Source: VBDM01 sp035280025 (GTDB lineage Bacteria; Pseudomonadota; Gammaproteobacteria; Burkholderiales; SG8-39). Taken from it: DNA of 64,000 nt. The notes beneath the pieces were generated by a model. That model did no database searches. It saw nothing but the letters and a program-made list of their open reading frames with translations, and was not told the DNA's origin. Shown here in pieces: positions 59,325 to 64,000 of this stretch; positions within the stretch are counted from its first letter, which is position 1; every line of letters starts with the position of its first letter. The DNA lies in contig DATEGT010000046.1 of NCBI GenBank assembly GCA_035280025.1, positions 27,608 to 91,607 on the forward strand, in the 5' to 3' direction. The position numbers and the translations under genes were made by a program.

Positions 59325-60350
59325 CTAGCGCGACGCGGTCAGATCCCGCAGCATGCCTTCAAGCCCGTTCACGACGCGCGCGAGCCGCTCGTAATCGAGC
59401 TTGTCCGGCGTGTCGCGCGGCGTGTGGTAATGGGGATAGCGGAACGGCGCGGTATCGGTCACCATCAGCGCCAGCCAGCCGTGGCGCCAGTAGGCCCAGT
59501 GGTCGGAGCGCCCCGCGTCCGGGATGAAGTCGGGAAGCGCGCCGCCTTCCGCCGGGAACGCCGCGTGCGCGCGGAACGAGCCGACGGCCCGGCGCACCAG
59601 GCGCCGCGAGCGCAGGTTGCCGACGAATCCGATGAAGTCGCCCGTCCGGGGATAGAGCAGGCTCAGGGGAGCGGGATAGCGCTGGCTGCCGGGCTCGTCG
59701 CTGTAGTAGCCGATGGTTTCGAGCGAGATCATCGCGAGCACCTGCCTTCCCGCGCTCGCGAGCGCGTCGGCGTGTACCAGGCTGCCCATGTGCTCCGTGC
59801 GCGCATACGGCTCCTCCTCGTTGACGTAGAACACGAGCCTCAGCTCAACGCCGTTCGCGGGGCGGAAGTCCTTGAGCATGCGCGCCAGCTCCAGCAACGC
59901 GGCGACGCCCGAGCCGTTGTCGTTCGCGCCGACCGCGCCCGCCCTCGAGTCGTAGTGCGCGCCGACCACGACCACGGCGGCCGGACCCGCCGCGTCGCCG
60001 GAAATCGCCGCTTCGAGGTTGCGCACGTTCACGCCTCCGGTCTCGAACTCCTGGCGGCGGACAGCGTAGCCCAGCGCCGACAGCGAGGCCTCGATGTAGC
60101 GCGCCGAGCGCTCCAGCGCTTCGGGACGAACGACGTTGTGCTCCTCGCTCGCGACCGCAAGGACGTGCGCCTCGAGGCGATCCGCGAGCTGCGCCGTTGC
60201 GGCATCGAGCGGCGGCAGCGGGCCGCGGTGGCTCGCGCCGGGCATCCCCGCGACGAGCCACGCGGCGAAACCGGCGACAACGGCGAGCGCCGTCAGGAAG
60301 ATCAGGGCGAAGGTGAGCACGATGCGGCCGCCGCGGCGCGGCAGCTTCAT
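59325..60350 (-). CDS. M28-family metallopeptidase
   Basis: A 341-residue protein. An N-terminal membrane anchor or signal (residues 8-33) is followed by the co-catalytic zinc-peptidase fold: VVGAHYDSRAGAVGANDNGSGVAALLELA (His and Asp ligands), VNEEEPYARTEHMGS (general base Glu) and SDHWAYWRHG and PHYHTPRDTPDKLDYERLARVV (last ligand His). M28 enzymes are aminopeptidases or carboxypeptidases; the substrate is unknown. It is likely periplasmic and membrane-tethered. Confidence 0.9.
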   Translation of the reverse strand: MKLPRRGGRIVLTFALIFLTALAVVAGFAAWLVAGMPGASHRGPLPPLDAATAQLADRLEAHVLAVASEEHNVVRPEALERSARYIEASLSALGYAVRRQEFETGGVNVRNLEAAISGDAAGPAAVVVVGAHYDSRAGAVGANDNGSGVAALLELARMLKDFRPANGVELRLVFYVNEEEPYARTEHMGSLVHADALASAGRQVLAMISLETIGYYSDEPGSQRYPAPLSLLYPRTGDFIGFVGNLRSRRLVRRAVGSFRAHAAFPAEGGALPDFIPDAGRSDHWAYWRHGWLALMVTDTAPFRYPHYHTPRDTPDKLDYERLARVVNGLEGMLRDLTASR

Positions 60351-60372
60351 TGACGGTAGTCTTGCGTCGAGT

Positions 60373-60807
60373 CTACTCGGGCCAGTTCTTGATATAGCCC
60401 TTCAGCATGCGGTTCTCGAAGTCCTGCTCCTCAAGCACCGCCTTGGCGACGTCGCGGAAGGACACCACGCCGATGAGCTTGTCCCGCTCCATCACCGGAA
60501 GGTACCGCGCGCCCGAATCGATCATGGTTCGCCGGAGGTCGTTCACTTCCATGCCGGGACTGGCGATCACCGGATCGTGCTCCATGATCTCGCCGACCTT
60601 CGCCTCGCCGACCGAGCCCCGGCCCTTGTCGAGCGCCACGAGGACCTCCCTGAAGGTGAGCATGCCGACCATGCGGCCCTTCTCGATCACCACCAGCGAG
60701 CCCATGTTGTGCTCGGCCATCACCGAGACCGCCTCGCTCAGCTTGCCGTCGGGCGCGATCGTGAAGAGAGCGTTGCCTTTCACCTTGAGGATCTCGCTCA
60801 CCTGCAT
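60373..60807 (-). CDS. CBS-domain pair protein
   Basis: A 144-residue protein made of two CBS domains: LFTIAPDGKLSEAVSVMAEHNMGSLVVIEKGRMVGMLTF and DPVIASPGMEVNDLRRTMIDSGARYLPVMERDKLIGVVSFRDV. Such stand-alone pairs bind AMP, ATP or other adenosyl ligands and regulate partners. ATG at 60807 with GGGAG upstream; the longer open frame is antisense over the DUF5996-like gene. It is divergent from that gene and follows with a 22-nt gap before the M28 gene in the same direction. Confidence 0.92.
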   Translation of the reverse strand: MQVSEILKVKGNALFTIAPDGKLSEAVSVMAEHNMGSLVVIEKGRMVGMLTFREVLVALDKGRGSVGEAKVGEIMEHDPVIASPGMEVNDLRRTMIDSGARYLPVMERDKLIGVVSFRDVAKAVLEEQDFENRMLKGYIKNWPE

Positions 60808-60910
60808 GGCTCCCCCTCTGCAGTGTCTCCCCCCGAAACGATAATACCCCCACACATCGCGCCATGCCAGGCGCGCAATCTGGTAAGGTTGGCGCCCGAG
60901 GGAGACTGCG

Positions 60911-61759
60911 ATGCGATTCGACTGGTCGAAGCTGGGACGAACCCCGCCCGCCGGGCTCGTCTTCGCCCGCGGCCTCGCGCACCACGCGGCGCAGTGGCCG
61001 ACCCGGGCGGCGCGCGCGAACCTCAGGTCGGTCGCGGACGACAGCCACTCCGCGTTCTCCTGGGAATCCTCGCACTCGGCGCTGCTCACGCAGGGGCTAC
61101 CGGCGAAGGGCGGCGAGGTTCGCGTCGGCATCCGCATCCCGCGGCTAGAGATGATCATCACGCGCGGCGCCAATGTGCTCGACGCCTTCCAGTTCGACGG
61201 CAAGACCGACGCGCAGGGAGGCGCCTGGCTCGACGCCAAGCTCCGCGTGCTCGGCCTCAAGCTCGCGGGCGACGTGCAGCTCCCCTACGAGCTTCCCCCT
61301 CATCCGAACGGCGACGCGCCTCACGCGCTCGGCCGGCTCGGGCGCGAGCTGGGGGAGCTCGCGCGCTGGTTCAGCGGCTCGGCCGACGTCCTGGAAGAGT
61401 TCGCGTCCAAGCTTCGCGGCCCCCGCGCAAGCCCGGTGACCTGCTGGCCGCACCATTTCGATATCGCGACGCTGGTCAAGCTGGAGGAAGGCCAGCCGGC
61501 GAACGCGCGCTCGATCGGGATCGGCGTGTCCCCCGGCGACGGGTACTACGCGCAGCCGTATGCGTACATCAGTCCCTGGCCGCGCTTCGACGGAGAAAAG
61601 CTCCCCGACGCGCCGTCACCGGGCCATTGGCACACCGAAGGATTCTTCGGCGCGGTGGCGACCGGGGACGCCATCCTCGCGATGGGCGACCGCGGGCGGG
61701 GGCTCATGGCGTTCATCACCGCGGCGTTCGACATCAGCCGGGCGCGGCTCGGCGCCTGA
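60911..61759 (+). CDS. DUF5996-like protein of unknown function
   Basis: A 282-residue soluble protein. The C-terminal half has CWPHHFDIATLVKLEE, GDGYYAQPYAYISPWPRFDG and GHWHTEGFFGAVATGDAIL, with many His/Trp/Tyr residues that could form a metal or ligand site; they match my memory of the DUF5996 family. No signal peptide. ATG at 60911 with GGGAGA upstream. The TctC-type gene follows after 11 nt. No function is proposed. Confidence 0.7.
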   Translation: MRFDWSKLGRTPPAGLVFARGLAHHAAQWPTRAARANLRSVADDSHSAFSWESSHSALLTQGLPAKGGEVRVGIRIPRLEMIITRGANVLDAFQFDGKTDAQGGAWLDAKLRVLGLKLAGDVQLPYELPPHPNGDAPHALGRLGRELGELARWFSGSADVLEEFASKLRGPRASPVTCWPHHFDIATLVKLEEGQPANARSIGIGVSPGDGYYAQPYAYISPWPRFDGEKLPDAPSPGHWHTEGFFGAVATGDAILAMGDRGRGLMAFITAAFDISRARLGA

Positions 61760-61770
61760 AAGGACCCACC

Positions 61771-62730
61771 ATGATTCCGAGAACCGCCTGCCTCGTCGCG
61801 CTGTGCCTGCTCGGCACGGCCGCAATCGCCCAGAGCTACCCCACCCGCCCGGCGCGCATGCTGGTCGGCTTCACGCCCGGGGGCGGCGTCGACATCAATG
61901 CGCGCCTCGCCGCCTCCAAGCTGAGCGAATACCTGGGGCAGCAGTTCATCGTCGAAAACCGGCCCGGGGCCGGAACCAACATCGCCAACGAGGCGGTCGC
62001 GAAAGCGGCGCCCGACGGCTACACGCTGCTCTTCACCAGCCCCGCGGTGGCGATCAACATGTCGCTCTACAAGAATCCGCCCTACGACGCGCTGCGCGAT
62101 CTCACCGGTGTGTCGGTGTTCTCGGAAAGCACCAACCTCCTCGTCGTGCCCGCGTCGCTCCCGGTGAGGTCGGTGCAGGAGCTTCTCGCGCTCGCGCGCG
62201 CGAAACCCGGCGGGCTCAACTATTCCTCCGCCGGACCGGGCACGACGCAGCACCTCGCCGGCGAGCTGTTCAAGCTGCGCACCGGGACGAGCATCGTCCA
62301 CGTACCCTACAAGGGCAGCGCGCCTTCGCTCACGGCGCTCATCTCGGGCCAGGTCCAGCTTTCATTCGTGAACCCGGTCGCGATCGGCCAGTACGTCAAG
62401 GCCGGGCGCCTGCGCGCCCTGGCGGTCGCCGGCGCGAAGCGGACTTCCTTCCTCCCCGACGTGCCCACGATGAAGGAGGCCGGCGTCGAGGGCGTCGAAG
62501 TGCCGCTGTGGTACGGCCTGCTCGCTCCCTCCGCAACGCCGGGCCCGATCGTCCACGCCCTTGCCGCCGCCGTGGAGAAGGGAGCGCATTCGCCCGACAT
62601 GGAGAAGAAGCTGCTCGACCAGGGCGCCGAGCCGGTCGGGAATACCCCCGAGGAATTCCAGGCGGCGCTGAAGCAGGAAGTCGCGCGCTGGGCGGAAGTG
62701 GTGAAGACTTCTGGGGCCCGGGCGGAGTAG
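61771..62730 (+). CDS. Tripartite tricarboxylate transporter-type substrate-binding protein (Bug family)
   Basis: A 319-residue periplasmic protein. The signal peptide MIPRTACLVALCLLGTAAIA is followed by QSYPTRPARMLVGFTPGGGVDINAR, IVENRPGAGTNIANEAVAKAAPDGYTLL and FKLRTGTSIVHVPYKGSAP, the classical TctC/Bug motifs. Length is typical (about 320). Betaproteobacteria carry many orphan Bug proteins that bind small carboxylates or amides; the ligand here is unknown and no TctA/TctB membrane genes are near. ATG at 61771 with AAAGGA upstream. Confidence 0.93.
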   Translation: MIPRTACLVALCLLGTAAIAQSYPTRPARMLVGFTPGGGVDINARLAASKLSEYLGQQFIVENRPGAGTNIANEAVAKAAPDGYTLLFTSPAVAINMSLYKNPPYDALRDLTGVSVFSESTNLLVVPASLPVRSVQELLALARAKPGGLNYSSAGPGTTQHLAGELFKLRTGTSIVHVPYKGSAPSLTALISGQVQLSFVNPVAIGQYVKAGRLRALAVAGAKRTSFLPDVPTMKEAGVEGVEVPLWYGLLAPSATPGPIVHALAAAVEKGAHSPDMEKKLLDQGAEPVGNTPEEFQAALKQEVARWAEVVKTSGARAE

Positions 62731-62740
62731 TTGAAGCGCG

Positions 62741-64000
62741 CTAGGGGACGACGTTGAGAGAATTGACTCTGCTGAAACCCGTTGCCGGGGCGGGATTGGG
62801 CAACGCTACCCATACACCATCCAGCCAATACCCGGGACTGTAGCTGCTGGAAACAAAGAAAGGGGGACCGGGCGGGACGGTACTGTAGCCGCCAGCGTAG
62901 ACTTTGCCGCCGGACAGGACGAGGGAAGTGATCACCCCCCCGTCGGACCCTGGAGGTACAGCAAGGCCGACCCAGGTCCCGTTTAGCCAGTAGCCGGGAA
63001 TCCGTGCGCTTGCGTTCTGGGAGAAGCCTGCCGCATAGATATCCGTCCCGGACACAACGAGGGAGCCCACCGCTCCCGCTGTCTGACCGGAGGGCAACGC
63101 GAGGCCGACCCAAGTTCCGTTGAGCCAGTATCCAGGGTTTCCGGCGTAGTAGGAGTTCCCCGTAGGATCCGCGTATCCCGCTGCATAGACATCGGTTCCC
63201 GACACTACGATGGAATAGACGATGCCGCCGACCGACCCGAGGGGCGGCGGAAGATCTGCCCAAGTCCCGTTGAGCCAGTAGCCGGGCGAAGTAATCCCAT
63301 TGGCAACCTTATAGCCTCCGGCATAGACATCCGTTCCGGATACGGCGAAGGAAAAGAGCACCGCGAAGTCGGAGCCCGGCGGCGTCGGAAGCCCGTTCCA
63401 GATCCCATTCAACCAGTACCCGGAGGCATAGCTACCGGCTGAAGAGACCGGGTAGATCACGGCTGCGAGATAGAGATCGTTGCCGGAGACTACAAGAGAA
63501 TTGACGCTTCCCCAGGCGTATCCGGACGGCAATGCCAGATCGAACCAGGTCCCGTCCAGCCAGTATCCTGTGGGAAATTGATTGGGGCTGTTCGATCCCA
63601 TCCAGGTGCCCGCGGCCAATACCCTGTTTCCGGACACCGAGAGAGCCTTGACTTCCGACTCCGTCCCTGGCGGACTCGGAAGCTCCACCCAGGTGCCGTT
63701 GATCCAGTATCCGGAGACGGGATTGGTTACGTCGATCATTCCGGCGGCGTACACGGCGGGAACCTCCGTCAGCGTTGCCGCATTGCTGAGGAGGCTGCCC
63801 TGGGAATTGGTCGCAAGAGCGCGAAACTTGGCGCCCGTGTCGATCGGCCCGACCGTGAAACTGTAGCTGGTGGAAGTGGCGCCATTGATCGTGGCCCAGC
63901 TTACGCCGTTGTCGTTGCTGCGCTGCCAGACGATGCTAGGCACCGGATTTCCATCGACAGCAATCGAGAAGCTCGCGGTGCCCCCGGAGTAAATAGTCTG
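62741..64000 (-). CDS. Secreted repeat protein with Ig-like and seven propeller-like repeats (5' part outside window)
   Basis: The frame is open from the window edge to the TAG at 62741-62743, giving 419 residues. The N-terminal part in view is an Ig-like module (WQRSNDNGVSWATINGATS, then NSQGSLLSNAATLTEV). It is followed by seven repeats of 46-54 residues built as GYWLNGTWVGL-x-PPG, then VNSLVVSGTDVYAAGY. The Trp-Trp and SG-TDVYAAG blocks recur in almost every unit. The last unit is cut to GYWLDGVWVAL...VNSLNVVP, and its missing strand could come from VYAAGM before unit one, as in a closed seven-bladed propeller. Probably an exported protein; start, anchor and role are not visible. Confidence 0.85.
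   Translation of the reverse strand, partial: QTIYSGGTASFSIAVDGNPVPSIVWQRSNDNGVSWATINGATSTSYSFTVGPIDTGAKFRALATNSQGSLLSNAATLTEVPAVYAAGMIDVTNPVSGYWINGTWVELPSPPGTESEVKALSVSGNRVLAAGTWMGSNSPNQFPTGYWLDGTWFDLALPSGYAWGSVNSLVVSGNDLYLAAVIYPVSSAGSYASGYWLNGIWNGLPTPPGSDFAVLFSFAVSGTDVYAGGYKVANGITSPGYWLNGTWADLPPPLGSVGGIVYSIVVSGTDVYAAGYADPTGNSYYAGNPGYWLNGTWVGLALPSGQTAGAVGSLVVSGTDIYAAGFSQNASARIPGYWLNGTWVGLAVPPGSDGGVITSLVLSGGKVYAGGYSTVPPGPPFFVSSSYSPGYWLDGVWVALPNPAPATGFSRVNSLNVVP

Overview
The window is 64 kb of high-GC bacterial chromosome made almost entirely of tightly packed housekeeping genes. Gene content and order point to a betaproteobacterium, probably near Burkholderiales or Nitrosomonadales. The signs are infC-rpmI-rplT-pheS-pheT-ihfA-merR-tRNA-Pro, truA-trpF-trpB-methyltransferase-trpA-accD-folC-cvpA-purF-metZ with fimV upstream, PhaR/PhaC polyhydroxyalkanoate genes, HrcA together with sigma-32 promoters, and a Bug/TctC-type binding protein. 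No rRNA, insertion sequence, prophage or CRISPR array was seen. Both ends cut genes: the last codons of lysS at the left, and the 3' part of a large secreted repeat protein at the right.

Layout. 1-2.6 kb: lysS end, a glycine-zipper envelope protein with a clear terminator, then a ykkC-class riboswitch leader in front of an EamA transporter and a MarC protein. 2.6-9.8 kb (minus strand): amidohydrolase, phaC, two tandem phaB, phaR, rimO and a patatin-like protein. 9.86-11.7 kb: an intact tRNA-Pro(GGG) and, 1.75 kb away, a 40-bp direct copy of its 3' end; between them lies one membrane-protein gene of unknown function, which looks like a small tRNA-targeted insertion. 11.7-19.4 kb (minus): merR, ihfA, pheT, pheS, rplT, rpmI, infC (ATC start), thrS and tRNA-Val(GAC). 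19.4-22.4 kb (minus): small pseudopilin-like protein, recN, nadK.

22.4-28.4 kb (plus): hrcA, hemH, grpE, dnaK, dnaJ, with sigma-32 promoters before grpE and dnaK whose -35 boxes overlap the preceding stop codons. 28.4-30.8 kb: two paralogous amino-acid-type ABC binding proteins without a transporter. 30.8-34.2 kb: cysS, two cyclophilins, lpxH. 34.2-52.0 kb: a long minus-strand run, in transcription order leuC-leuD-leuB-asd, fimV, truA-trpF-trpB-DNA methyltransferase-trpA-accD-folC-SPOR protein-cvpA-purF, then metZ behind a SAM-II riboswitch and terminator. It links leucine, aspartate-family, tryptophan, fatty-acid, folate, purine and methionine synthesis.

52.1-64 kb: M48 lipoprotein protease, a 985-residue membrane/spermidine-synthase-like fusion, aroC, a 61-residue ORF, ogt and an Ada-AlkA repair fusion, an M28 peptidase, a CBS-pair protein, a DUF5996-like protein, a TctC-type binding protein, and a secreted protein with seven propeller-like repeats that runs off the end.

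The most interesting non-coding signals are the ykkC-class leader, the SAM-II/metZ leader, the tRNA-Pro duplication, the paired sigma-32 promoters and two unusual start codons (ATC for infC, probably CTG for rimO). All identifications come from reading the sequence and family knowledge; no database search was run.
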